Origin: Ottelia alismoides
Lineage: Eukaryota > Streptophyta > Magnoliopsida > Alismatales > Hydrocharitaceae
Assembly: GCA_037367405.1 (NCBI GenBank)
Contig: JAZKJV010008261.1
Coordinates: 248,001 to 312,000, forward strand
Direction: 5' to 3'
Length of the DNA: 64,000 bases
The notes under the pieces were generated by a model, which saw only the letters and a list, made by a program, of their open reading frames with translations, did not search any database and was not told the DNA's origin. Shown in pieces: positions 1 to 11,803 of the stretch. Position 1 is the stretch's first letter; each line of letters starts with the position of its first letter. The position numbers and the translations under genes are program-made.

Positions 1-1404
1 TGGAGTCAAGAATGTGGTCGCGGATCATCTCTCCCGATTAGAGCATCTTGAGGATTCTGAGCAGATTGATCCCATTTGTGAGACCTTCCCAGATGAGGCG
101 ATCCTTGCTATCGCCTCACTCCCGTGGTATGCCGATATTGTGAACTTTCTTGTTGCTAAGAAAGTTCCACAAGGTTGGCCCAGGCAGAGGCTTGAGACCT
201 TCCTCGCGAAGGCCAAGTCCTGCCACTGGGAGGATCCCATCCTTTACCATGAAGGAGGGATAGCGTCTGGCGTAGGTGCATTCCTCAGGAGGAGCATCAT
301 AGCGTCCTCACTTACTGCCACAAGCTTGAGGCAGGAGGACATCACTCTGGGAGGAGAACGGCACAGAAATTGCTCCAATCCGGGTTGTGGTGGCCAACCC
401 TCTTCAAGGACTCAGATGAGTTCGTGAAGAGGTGTACTGACTGTCAGAGGATGGGCACTTGTGGACAGCGTGATATGATGCCGATGCAGCCCATTCACTT
501 CTGTGAGGTTTTTGACGCATGGGGCATCGATTTCATGGGTCCTATCCTTATGAGTCAGGGATTTGAGTACATTCTGCTAGTCGTTGATTATGTTAGTCAT
601 TGGGTTGAGGCCATCCCTGCCCGAACCGCTGATGCCAGGACAGTTTGCAGATTTTTGAGGAAGCACATCATCACGCGGTTCGGGGTACCTCGAGTATTGA
701 TTTCAGATGGGGGGTCTCATTTCATCAAAGACCAGGTGAAGGCCCTTGCTAGCAAGTTCGGCATAGACCATCGAGTTGCCACTCCATACCATCCACAGAT
801 GAATGGTCTAGCCGAGGTGTCGAATAGGGAGATCAAGACTATTTTGCAGAAAGTCGTCCGCCCTGACCGAAAGGATTGGTCACAGCTTTTGGACTCGATC
901 TTGTGGGCATATAGGACGTCTTTCAAGACACCATTGGGCACATCTCCCTTTCGCCTCGTATATGGCAAGCCGTGCCATTTACCTGTTGAGCTGAGGCACA
1001 GGTCACTTTGGGCAGTCACTGAGATACTTGTTGATCCATATAGTGTAGGAGACCAGAGGAGGGCAGAGTTAGCAGCCTTGGAGGAGCTTAGAGATACCGC
1101 CTTCTCAAACAACCTACAGTACAAGGAGAGAGTGAAGGAGTGGCATGATTCTCATATCAGCCACAAGCATTTTGAGCCTGGACAGAGAGTATGGCTGTTT
1201 GATGCTAGGCTTCGCCTATTTCCAGGGAAGCTACAGAGCAAATGGAAGGGACCTTATCTGGTGAGAAAGGTACACGACAACGGTAGCATTGACATATCCG
1301 AGTTGTCTTCTGAGAGTACCTTTCGAGTGAACGGCCAGCGGCTCAAGCCATTTCTAGATCATGAGTCGCGGGTCGTTGATGTTGCCCCTATTCATTTTGC
1401 GTGA
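1..1404 (+). pseudogene. gypsy pol: RNase H end and integrase (frameshifted)
   Basis: The first frame gives the RNase H/integrase linker (NVVADHLSRLEHLED, then SLPWYADIVNFLV). The frame shifts near 255-265, after the residues ILYHEGG. The next frame holds the integrase zinc-binding part (HHSVLTYCHKLEAGGHH and CTDC) and the catalytic core. In the 344-residue ORF at 370-1404 the acidic triad is D54 (GIDFMGP), D113 (SDGGSHF) and E149 (NGLAE), spaced D-D35-E as in Ty3 integrases. A C-terminal SH3-like region (WKGPYLVRKV) follows, with the stop at 1402-1404. Integrase inserts element cDNA into chromosomes. The core looks intact but the frameshift breaks the polyprotein. Confidence 0.85.
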
Positions 1405-1534
1405 GATGTAGTCTGTTGACTCACATCTATTGCATCTCACGCCTGATTATCATAGTTCTTCCGACCTGTATAGATCCATATGTCTATATCATTACATTCT
1501 TTAGTCCCACATCCTGTTTGTCATCTTTGATTAT

Positions 1535-1872
1535 GCTATACTTAGGGTGTACTTTACCCTATGTATAGGGGGGATGTAGGACCTTTGGGTATTTCTTTTG
1601 ATTCTTTCTATCTATGCTTAGGGATATTTTACCCTAAGTATAGGGGGGTGGACCATGTACATTCTTCACTCGGTTTTCCCTTTGTGTACAGCCTGTTATA
1701 CTTAGGATTACTTGATCCTAAGTATAGGGGGAAAAGCCGAGATCTTCTTCATTTTCTATTCATTCATTCGTCTTTGTATATAGCCTTCCTTTTCACTTCC
1801 CTATACTAAGCACGAGTTATGTCTTCTTCATCGCTCTTGACTCTGAGGACATCGTTCGAGCTAAGTATAGGG
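1535..1872 (+). repeat. cluster of hairpins, each ending in a PPT-like purine tract
   Basis: Four inverted repeats share one design: an arm like tatacttaggg, a short loop, the complementary arm, then agtatagggggg. They lie near 1535-1572, 1612-1648, 1697-1732 and 1801-1872, the last with a long loop. The purine tail resembles the true PPT just before the LTR at 3485 (gttaggtatagggggg). The cluster is also present in the inverted copy at about 11308-11680, so it is a family trait. A role in priming, packaging or RNA stability is inference. Confidence 0.7.
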
Positions 1873-3467
1873 GGGTTTGTATATATTTCATATATACTTT
1901 TGCCATAACTCGTACTTTGTGTGAGTATGTTAATAAATAAAAATGGCTAAAAACCTAAAAACCACAAAAAATAAAAATTTTTCCCTGTAAATAAACATTC
2001 TTTTATTACACATACATAGCTATTGTACAAATTATTTTTGTAAAAATGTGTTCAAAAACTTTTTGTGTAAAGTTTGTGTAAATATTTTCATATCAAAAGT
2101 ATGTATATAGTACAAAATTTTTCCAAAATGTTTTGAAAATCAAAAGTTTGCAAAAAACTTGTGTAAATGTGTGTAAATATTTTGCAAAACTTGCATTCAT
2201 GCATCCATCTATCCATGATTTCAAAACATTTTTCAAAAATTTTGCATGTGTGTAAAACTTGTGTAAATAGCATCTTTGTATATATGTATATAGTTTTTCC
2301 TGGATTATAGTTGACATTTAAACTAGCCTGGAATCAAATTGGGAAATGGAGCTTGATTAAGATCTTAGTCCACCTAATTCTAAGAGGAACCTTATAGGGC
2401 TAAGGGTTAAGGCTTTTCAGGTCCATGGTGACTTAATTCTTTGAGTCCACTAGGCTATGATCACATGTCATCTCAATGAGCCTAAGTAGAGCACTTAACA
2501 ACACACAGATGACTCATATAGACGATGGCTTTACTTGGACACCGCACTTAGCACCGAGCTCTCTACGGATGAGGTGGTGAGGAGGCAGTCTTCCTTGACT
2601 TGGGGTAGCATATGAGGGTAGTACTTCTAGGCGGAACCTCTCTTCTTCTTTTAGTGAAGGAAGTGTGTCTCAACTTGGTCTGGTTGCCATGAGGTCTAAC
2701 GACAGGAGTTGTGGGTTGCAATAAAGCTTCAAAAGAGGGATAGTCTACTGGCTCAAGAGGAAAAACTCCTTGTATATATGCTGCACATGTATATGTTGTA
2801 TAGATGCACTTGAAAAAAAATGCAAAAAAAAGAAAATAACTCCAAAAAAGTGGTGGGTCTGATAGAAAATGATAATCCCACCGGAGTATGTATATAGTGC
2901 AATAAGCAAAGCTTGAGATTCATGATCCACCTTATGTAGCTTGCAGCAGGGAGACTTGGCTATACTGGTCGAGCTCCCAAGGATACATGGCTACACTGGC
3001 CATGGTCCATTCTCTTCTTCCCCCTCTTCTTGAGCCGGTTGAACTTGAACTTAGAAGGGAATACCCCGCTCCTCGAGGAAAGAGTGGCCAGATTAGGGTC
3101 ATAGAGTTACCTTGTTGAGAAGTGTTGTCAAGTTGCCATTTCTGAGGTGGAGAGCTTATACTTCACATCCACAGTACAAGGAAAGATTCATAGTCTTCAG
3201 GGTTTGTGTTTGATGACTTGTTCTGATCTGGATTGTTGAGGAGTCTTGATTATAGATTGGTGGAACTTAGAGGCTGTTGAGTTTTAAGCTTAAGTCCAAA
3301 TAAGGTTCCGACACATTAATAATCCAAAGATCTGATCGATCTCCATAATTCAATTTAATGAAGGCAAGTTTAATATTCAACCATGATCCATGTACATTCT
3401 CCTCCTTTTCTTTTTCTTTCTCTTTTTCACTTCTTTTTCAAATAAGTGTTTGCTAAGGGACTAGGAA

Positions 3468-3484
3468 AGTTAGGTATAGGGGGG
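3468..3484 (+). promoter_or_regulatory. polypurine tract of gypsy-1
   Basis: Reads aaagttaggtatagggggg directly before tgatgaatac, the proposed LTR start. PPTs prime plus-strand DNA synthesis and always abut the 3' LTR. The upstream noncoding hairpins carry near copies of it. Confidence 0.65.
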
Positions 3485-6400
3485 TGATGAATACTCATTC
3501 ATCACTCTTTATTCTTATATTTTAGCTACAAAAACCTTTGCAAATGCATGTATATATTTGTAAATACAAATAATTACCCAAGACCATGCATAGTGTAAAA
3601 AGTAATAATTAGCATGTTTTTGTGCAAAAATAAAAGAATAAAGAATTAAAAGAAAAAGAGGGAAATATTTAGAATAAATGAGCAACCTAATCCCAAGGGA
3701 GGGCTCGGCATGGGCCTGACCGCATAAATGCCAAAGTAGAGAGAGATAGGGAGCTCATGTGTGTAAATATACCTGTAAATATAATAAAAATATTTTCCTC
3801 TAAAAATAGAATAAAATGGGCTTGTATATACTTGTAAATATTTGTAAAGACAAAATCAAAACAAAAATAGAAAAATTAAAAAGAAAATGAAAATAACCCT
3901 CAAATTATATATTCACCATGTACACACACCTACACCTCTATTTATTTTACCTTGTAAATAAATAAATTAAAATCCCTAAAAATTTGTATATACTCCTTAT
4001 CTTATGGTGTAAATAAATAAAATAAAAATTCATAAAAATAAAAATCAAATAAAAAGAACAAAATTAAAAACCAAAAAGCACACTGTACATATACCATGTA
4101 TATATATGTATATATCTATTTATTTTACCCTTGTAAATAAATAATAAAAATAAAATAAAAACATCAAAATATTCCTAATTTTATGCTATAAATAAATAAA
4201 ATATAAAATGGGAATAAAAATGTACAAAAATAATTAATTAAAAATCAAAAATGAAAAATCAATATTGTGTAAATACCTATGTATAGCACTATAGTGTACA
4301 TACCTTATTTTTATTTCAAAAAAATAATTAAAAATCACAAAAAAATAGAAAAAAAATAAAACAAACATTTTTCATGTTTTAAGTTTTTTCCTAAATCGGC
4401 CATTTTCTATTTCTAAATGAATTTTCAAATCATTTCCACATGGCCAGCTCTCATTGGTCCACGGGGGATGTTGACCCCCCGGTCAACTCCCCCCTTGGAC
4501 CACTTCCCACGGGTCGATGACGCCCGACTCGATTTCGCCGATTTATCGCGTCATGATCCGATCACCAAATCCGAAAATCCCGAGCGCTACTCTTTCCTCG
4601 TGCATCCGAGATCCTCGCAGGGTTGATTACATTGGGATCCGTGCCTCGCCGTGCCCTGCCCGACCTGCTCTTGCCGGACCCGCGCTCATATTTAGTCCGA
4701 GCTCTGCCTCCATTTCATTCCATCTTTGGCTCATCCCTCTTCACCCTAGGACCTCCATAGCCACCGCAAGAGTGATAGCTCGCTTCCGGTCGTGTCGCAG
4801 CGAGGAGGGAGTGGACGGACCTCTGATCCGGCATCTTCGCGCCGTCATGCGCCGCCCAGAGGTGGTGCTCGAGCCTCGGGCACCGACGGCCCTTGAGGCT
4901 AGGACCTGGAGCACCCCCAGCTCTCCACAGTCGACAGCATCCATTAGGTAGCCTTCTTTCCTTCTCCATTTCCCTAATTTTGCATTTCGCCCAAATCGAC
5001 CCGTCACCGACCATCGTTGATTCCGACCACCCTCGCTCTCGTTTCGATCATCGGAGTTTCCCATCATCTCCGCCTTTCCTCTGCGCACATTCTCCACCCA
5101 CTCATCCAACCCAGTTCGCACAGGAACTGGGATTGGGGCTCCTCCGCCATCGCTTCGCTGGAGCCCCTTCATTCCGACGTACTGATCACCTTCACCACCC
5201 CTTACCGGGTCGAGGCACTTTGCCCTCGACCCAGGAGCTCGTTGATGTGCTTTGCAGGTTCATCCGAGCCCATTTGAGGGCTTCGACTCTTTGGAGCAGC
5301 AACTCCTCCTCCGCTGACGTCGCCTGAGCTCTCTGGAGCTCCGCTGCGTCATCAGAGAGGACCACCAGACGCGGGAGGCCCAGGCAAACCTTCTCCGATC
5401 TTCAGCAGCCTCCGAGGAGGTCTCCAGCGCGCACACAAGCCCGGCGAAGCTCGCCGGCGTCCAGTTCGTCGAGCACCCTCCCCAACCGTCCGATCGACCT
5501 CCAGCTCCAGTTCAGATCTCAGACGTCCATTTGAGGAGCTGCCAGCACCGTCAGATCCTTGGAGGAGTGATCGTGACCGTCGACTCAGCGAAGTTCATCC
5601 ACAGCGTACAAGAACCGTCAGATCAGCCACGTGGTGAGCCCGCAGCCGTCGATCTGAGCCGAGGACCCTGCGTTGAGGCGCCACCTCCCCTGACCATCGG
5701 ATCTCCACGTGGCGCTCATCCGTCCCTCGGATATAATAAGGGATAAATTTCTTGTAGGTCCCCCTGTTTGTTTCTTTTATTAGTTAGCCCTGTAAATATC
5801 GCATTTAGTTGTTTTTATTTTGGTACATTTGCACTTAGAACCTGGTAGTTTAGTGTATTTGCTTTTATACCCTTGTACGTAGTGGTGCACGTGCTTCGTT
5901 ACGTGTTTTTGTGGGATAATTGCATGTATAGGCTGGATGTTTCAGGGTGTTAATGAATGAATTTATATTTTTGATTTTACAGAAATACCCCTGTGAGTGT
6001 TTTAATTGTGCATGTGCGTTATATAGTGGGTAATTTACACTTACGCCCCTGGACTTTTAGTACGTGTTACTAAATAGTCCAGAGACTTAAGTTTCCTTGC
6101 AATTAGGTTCGTGTGTGCCCAGGTCATGCGCCTCGCGTGTGAGTTCTTGGAGAAATTGCAACGGACCTCCTGGAACTTCTTTTAATTACGTACAGGTCCC
6201 TATGCACTGTACCCTTGTTTTTGATTTTAATAAAATAGCAAACCAACTCTAAATTTGATGAAAATTGGATACATGGCTCCTGCCATGGTGTAAAATTTCC
6301 TCTAAATTTTGGAGACATTTTTTTATTATTTTTGATATTTTTAAAAATTCAAAAACAAGTCTTTTTCTTATTATCTAGCTTTAAAAATCACAAAAAAATA

Positions 6401-7179
6401 TTTAAACAACTTTAAAAATTACAAAAAAAATTGTAAATTGTTTGTTTTGTGTTGTTTGATTTTCTGACCAAGTTTGGTCATTTTTGGCTTTATAAAACCT
6501 ATAAAAATTACAAACCCCCAAAAACCCATAAAAATTCTATTAAATAATTGCAAAATAAAAAATTAATAAAATCAGTGCCCAAATTTTCCTTGTGTTGTAT
6601 ACTTCATAGGAAAATTACCTTCAAACCTTGATAGGGCCTCTATCTATTTTATTTTGGCCCTCCAACTCTGACTGGACAGCAACACCCTTTTCTTGCCTTA
6701 TTTAATTTTTTATAAAATTCCCTAAAAATCAGAAAAACACCAACAATTAACCAAAAACAGTAAAAAAATATAAAAAAACATAAAAACATTTTTTTTGAAT
6801 TTTTGGATGCATTTTTAGTAATTAAATAAATCATCTAAGTTGCTTGTTTATTGATTTCCTTATTTTCTTTATTAATTTAAAAATCCAAAAAATCTTAAAA
6901 TATTAAAAATCCACAAAAAAACCTTTTCTTTTATTTTATTCTTCTTTTAGACTACTTCGTAGGCCGCGAGGCCATCACATGCTCCCTGAGTCCGACCCTG
7001 GTCGCTATACCATGCTAATCCAATAGCCAGGGCCACTAGCGTATTTTTTTTATTTTTATTCTATTTTGGTGGTCTGCTCATAATTTTCTTGATTGACCCG
7101 GATTTCTCGAGCGACTGAGGTCGCAACGACCTGAGTTTTATTTCTTCACCTTAGTTGCTCGGGATTTTTCTGGTCATCA
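3485..7179 (+). repeat. 3' LTR of gypsy-1 (about 3.7 kb)
   Basis: Starts TGATGAATACTCATTCATCA, a perfect 8-bp inverted repeat around actc, and ends ggtcatca. The right end is confirmed by two inverted copies that start tgatgaccga at 7860 and 15761. The left end rests only on the PPT and TG start, because both other copies lack that part. The left third is very AT-rich. The middle (4440-5760) is GC-rich with regulatory-looking sites, and the right third is AT-rich again. Small ORFs inside are not conserved genes. Confidence 0.7.
5705..5745 (+). promoter_or_regulatory. putative LTR promoter: G-box and TATA-like box
   Basis: A CACGTG core (ctccacgtggcgc) lies about 20 bases before atataataaggg. 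The arrangement is kept in the inverted LTR copies (near 9295-9330 and 17197-17235). Position within the LTR and conservation suggest the U3 promoter. Transcription start is not known. Confidence 0.45.
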
Positions 7180-7859
7180 TTTAGGTGCCCATGTTCTGGG
7201 AAGAGATGTCTGAAACAAGTGGACTCCGGTGGACTCGGGTGTCCTGATAGTGGGAGTGATTTGGTTGGTGGAAATTTCAAGTTGAGAAGACTTTGATCGA
7301 GGTTTTTATGTAGTTGGATTTTCTAGCTAAAATACATGTATCCGATGTGATCGCTTGATTATATATTTGATCTGACAATATTATGGTTGATTAATTGGGC
7401 GGACACCTACACGTGTTTCCCCCTTTTCTGGATTAAAAAAAATATTATAGTTGGTATTTATTTGTGTTCTGATCCACATCTTAATCAATTTAATCAAATT
7501 AATATAAACATGAACTTCTTTAATTAAATCTTAACTACTGCAAGAACCTGGATTGCCCCAAAGCGCGATGGCCCACAATGGATCTGGGAAATTCGATCGG
7601 TTGTCACCCAGATTCAATGAGACCAACTATTCTCAACGAGAGAGGAGATGGTGGTCTTTTATACGTAGGAGACTTTATCGCCAAGTATATGCTAGAGAAT
7701 TTATTCATGCAAATCTATTTCTATTACTATATATTAAAGAGGGGTGTTGCCACCGACCTCCATTTCTTTTTACCCCCACATTCTAATTTTACCCCCATCA
7801 ATCACGTCAATATTCCATTTTTTAATCTTAAATCCAATTCAACTTTCCAATTTTACTTT
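7180..7859. other. spacer between the two inverted gypsy elements
   Basis: About 680 bases. It contains the LINE tail at 7390-7440, a stretch around 7560-7690 that reads MAHNGSGKFDRLSPRFNETN and faintly resembles the start of a copia gag, and an AT-rich end with ctattactatatattaaag near 7728. Nothing here is firm enough to call a gene. Confidence 0.4.
7390..7440 (+). mobile_element. 51-bp LINE 3' tail with target-site duplication
   Basis: The insert is only the end of an L1-type LINE: gggcggacacctacacgtg, then tttcccccttttctgg and a run of A. The same tail ends the LINEs at about 33300-33345 and 52830-52868. It is flanked by a 13-bp duplication with one mismatch (aatattatggttg at 7377-7389, aatattatagttg at 7441-7453), the mark of target-primed reverse transcription. 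It is extremely 5' truncated. Confidence 0.7.
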
Positions 7860-10257
7860 TGATGACCGAAAAATCACCAAGACACTCGGGTGAATAGTAG
7901 ATCAAGGGTCGTTGCGACCCGGATCCCGGAGACAGTTCAGTCAATCAAGAAAATTAAGAGCAGACCACCAAAATAAGGTAAAAATCAAAGAAATACGATA
8001 GTGGTCCTGGCTATTAGATTAGCCTGGTATAGCGACCAGGGTCGGACTCAGGGAGCACGTGATGGCCTCGCGGCCTACGAAGTAGTCTAAAAGAAGAATA
8101 AAATAGAAGAAAAGGCTTTTTGGTGGATTTTTAATGTTTTTAATTTTTTTGGATTTTTAATTAATAAAAGAAATAAGAAAAACAATAAAACAACCAACTA
8201 CAAACAATTATTAAACTACTCAAAAATCACCCAAAAATTCAAACAAAAATGTTTTTACATTTTTTTTTATATTTTTACTATTTTTGGTTAATTTTTGGTA
8301 ATTTTCTGATTTTTAGGGAGTTTTATAAAAATCAAACAAGGAAGGAAAAGAGTGTTGTTGTCCAGTCAGACTTGGAGGGCCAGAATAAAATAGATAGAGG
8401 CCTTATCAAGGTTTGAAGGTAATTTTCCTATAAAGTATAAAATACAAGGAAAATTTAGGCACTGGAATTATTAATTTTTGATTTTTCTTTTAATTATTAG
8501 AATTTTTATGGGTTTTTAGGTGTTTTGTAGTTTTTATAGGTTTCATAAAGCCAAAAATGACCAAAATTGGTCAGAAAATCAAACAATACAAAACAAGCAA
8601 TATAAACTTTTTTTGTAATTTTTAAAGGTGTTTCAATATTTTTTTTTTGATTTTTAAGGCTAGACAGTAAAGAAAATGTTTGTTTTTGAATTTTTAAAAA
8701 TATCAAAAAATAAAAAATGTCTCCAAAATTTAGAGAAAATTTTACACCATGGCAGGAGCCATGTATCCAATTTTCATCAAATTTGGAGTTGGTTTGCTAT
8801 TTTATTAAAATCAAAAATAAGGGTACAGTGCATAGGGACCTGTACGCAATTAAAAGAAGTTCCAGGGAGTCCGATGCAATTTCTCCAAGAATTCACGCGC
8901 GAGGCGCACAATCTGGGCACTCAGGGACCTATTTGCAAGAAAACTAAAGTCTCTGGACTATTTAGTAACATGTAATAAAAGTCCAGGGGCTTCAGTGTAA
9001 ATTACCCACTATATAAAGCACATGCACAAATACGACACTCACAGGGGCATTTCTGCAAATATCAAAAATATAAATTAATTCATTAACACCCTGAAACATC
9101 CGGCCTATACATGCAATTATCCCACAAAAACACGTGACGAAGCACGTGCACCACTACACACAAGGGTATAAAAGCAAATACACTAAACTACCAGGTTCTA
9201 AGTGCAAATGTACCAAAATAAAAACAACTATATGCGATATTTACTGGACTAACTAATAAAAAAACAAACATAGGGGCCTATAGGAAATTTACCACTTATT
9301 ATATCCGAGGGACGGATGAGCGCCACGTGGAGATCCGACGGTCAGGGGAGGAGGCGCCTCAATGCAGGGTCCTCGGCTCAGATCGATGGCTGCGGGCTCA
9401 CCACGTGGTTGATCTGACGCTTCTTGTACGCTGTGGATGAACCTCGCTGAGTCGATGGTCACGATCAGGCCTCCAAGGATCTGACGGTGCTGGCAGCTCC
9501 TCAAATGATTGTCTGAGATCTGAACTGGAGCTGGAGGTCGATCGAACGGTCGGGGAGGGTGCTCGACGAACTGGACGCTGGCGAGCTTCGCCGGGCTCGT
9601 GTGCGCGTTGGAGGTCTCCTCGGAGGCTGCTGAAGATCGGAGAAGGTTCGCCTGGGCCTCCCGCGTCTGGTGGTCCTCTCCGATGACACAGCGGAGCTCT
9701 AGAGAGCTCAGGCGACGTCGGTGGAGGAGGAGCTGCTGCTCCAAAGAGTCGAAGCCCTCAGATGGGCTCGGATGAACCTGCAAAGCACAACAACGAGCTC
9801 CTGGGTCGAGGGAAAAGTGCCTCGACCCGGTTAGGGGTGGTGAAGGTGAACGGTACGGCGGGGCGTGCGAGCTCCGGCGGAGCGACGGCGATGGAACTCG
9901 ATACCCAGTTCCTGTGTGAACTGGGTTGGATGAGTGGGTGGAGAATGTGCGCGGAGGAAAGGCGGAGATGGTGGGCGATTCCGATGATCGGGACGACGAC
10001 GAGGGTGGTCGGAATCAACGATGGTCGGTGACGGAGCGAATTGGGCGAAACGCAAAATTAAAGAAATAGGGAAAGAACTGGGACTACCTACTGGATGCTG
10101 TCGACTGTGGAAGAGCTGGGGATGCTCCAGCTCCTAGCCTCAAGGGCCGTCGGTGCCCGAGGCTCGAGCACCATCTTCAGGCGACGCACGGCGGCGCGTA
10201 GCTGCCGGATCGATTGCTCGTCCACTCCCTCCTCGCTGCGACACGGCCGGAAGCGAG
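7860..10257 (-). repeat. 3' LTR of gypsy-2, lacking its first 1.3 kb
   Basis: On the plus strand it begins tgatgaccgaaaaatcacc, the complement of the LTR end. It matches the 5' LTR at 15761-17512 closely and the gypsy-1 LTR (4774-7179) in reverse. The homology stops at about 10257, where the sequence jumps to that of gypsy-1 position 2939. The junction shares tagct with both sides. Confidence 0.8.
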
Positions 10258-11803
10258 CTACATAAGGTGGAACATGAATCTTAAGCTTTGCTTATTGTAC
10301 TATATACATACTCCGGTGGGATTATCATTTTCTATCAGACCCACCACTTTTTTGGAGTTATTTTCTTTTTGCATTTTTTTCAAGTGTATCCATACAACAT
10401 ATACATGTGCAGCATATATACAAGGAGTTTTTCCTCTTGAGCCAGTAGACTATCCCGCTTTTGAAGCATTATTGCAACCCACAACTCCCGTCGTTAGACC
10501 TCATGGCAACCAGACCAAGTTGAGATGCACTTCCTTCACTAAAAGAAGAAGAGAGGTTCCGCCTAGAAGTACTACCCTCATATGCTACCCCAAGTCAAGG
10601 AAGACTGCCTCCTCACCACCTCATCCATAGAGAGCTCGGTGCTAAGTGCGGTGTCCAAGTAAAGCCATTGTCTATATGAGTCATGTGTGTGTTTTTAAGT
10701 GCTCTACTTAGGCTCATTGAGATGACATGTGATCATAGCCTAGTGGACTCAAAGAATTAAGTCACCATAGACCTGAAAAGCCTTAACCCTAAGCCCTATA
10801 AGGTTCCTCTTATGAATTAGGTGGATTAAGATCTTAATCAAGCTCCATTTCCCAATTTGACTCCAGGCTAGTTTAAATGTCAACTATAATCCAGGAAAAA
10901 CTATATACATATATATAAAGATGCTATTTACACAATTTTTACAAACATGCAAAATTTTTGAAAAATGTTTTGAAATCATGGATGGATGAATGCATGAATG
11001 CAAGTTTTGCAAAATATTTACACACATTTAAACAAGATTTTTGCAAACTTTTGATTTTCAAAACATTTTTGAAAAATTTTGTACTATATACATGATTTTG
11101 ATATGGAAATATTTACACAAACTTTACACAAAAAGATTTTGAAAACCTTTTTACAAAAATAGTTTGTACAATAGCTATGTATGTGCAATAAAAGAATGTT
11201 TATTTACAAGGAAATTTTTTTAATTTTTGTGGTTTTTAGGTTTTTAGCCATTTTTATTTATTAAAACACTCACACAAAGTACGAGTTATGGCTAAAGTAT
11301 ATATGAAATATATACACCCCCCTATACTTAGCTCGAACGATGTCCTCAGAGTCAAGAGCGATGAAGAAGACATAACTCGTGCTTAGTATAGGGAAGTGAA
11401 AAGGAAGGCTATATACAAAGAAGAATGAATGAATAGAAGATCAAGAGAGTCTCGGCTTTTCCCCCTATACTTAGGATCAAGTAATCCTAAGTATAGAAGG
11501 CTGTACACAAAGGGAAAACCGAGTGAAGAATGTACAGGGTCTACCCCCCCTATACTTAGGGTAAAATATCCCTAAGTATAGGTAGCAAAAACAGGGGTAA
11601 AAGGAATCAAAAGAAATACCCAAAGGTCCTACATCCCCCCTATACTTAAGGTAAAGTACACCCTAAGTATAACATAATCAAAGATGACAAACGGGATGTG
11701 GGACTAAAGAATGGAATGATATGGACATCTGGATCTATACAGGTCGGAAGAACAGTGATAATCAGGCGTGAGATGCAACAGTTGTGAGTCAAAAGACCAC
11801 ATC
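10258..11803 (-). other. 3' noncoding region of gypsy-2
   Basis: Inverted counterpart of gypsy-1 1405-2939. It keeps the hairpin cluster (about 11308-11680) and the AT-rich segment. No credible ORF. Confidence 0.7.
11308..11680 (-). repeat. hairpin/PPT-like cluster, second copy
   Basis: Contains the complements of the tatacttaggg arms and of the agtatagggggg tails (cccccctatactt repeatedly), in the same order as in gypsy-1. Conservation in an inverted, independently inserted copy shows that the array belongs to the element. Confidence 0.7.

Larger units (their letters stand above)
1405..3484 (+). other. 3' noncoding region of gypsy-1
   Basis: About 2.1 kb between the integrase stop and the LTR. 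It has no credible ORF. It contains a hairpin/PPT-like cluster (1535-1872), an AT-rich part with many tgtgtaaa and tatgtatata stretches (1900-2300), and a more complex part from 2300 to 3480. The same sequence recurs inverted at 10258-11803, up to a deletion point. Long noncoding 3' regions are usual in Athila/Tat elements. Any function is unknown. Confidence 0.75.
1..7179 (+). mobile_element. Ty3/gypsy Athila/Tat-type element, 3' part (gypsy-1)
   Basis: The element enters from the left edge, so gag, protease and most of RT lie outside the window. Seen in order: end of RNase H, integrase, about 2 kb of noncoding tail with repeated hairpins, a polypurine tract, and a long LTR that ends in ggtcatca at 7179. 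Athila/Tat assignment rests on the integrase, the long 3' noncoding region, the multi-kb LTR, and the related minus-strand copy at 7860-17512, which has a tRNA-Asp-type primer site. The 3' flank begins tttag (7180-7184). The matching upstream duplication is outside the window, so the boundary was not checked by TSD. Confidence 0.85.

Noticed and set aside
4415..5327. Several overlapping ORFs in the gypsy-1 LTR
   Set aside because: Both strands are open in this GC-rich stretch, and they are not conserved in the inverted LTR copies.
7553..7786. Short ORF in the inter-gypsy spacer
   Set aside because: Only about 20 residues vaguely resemble copia gag; not enough to call a gene.
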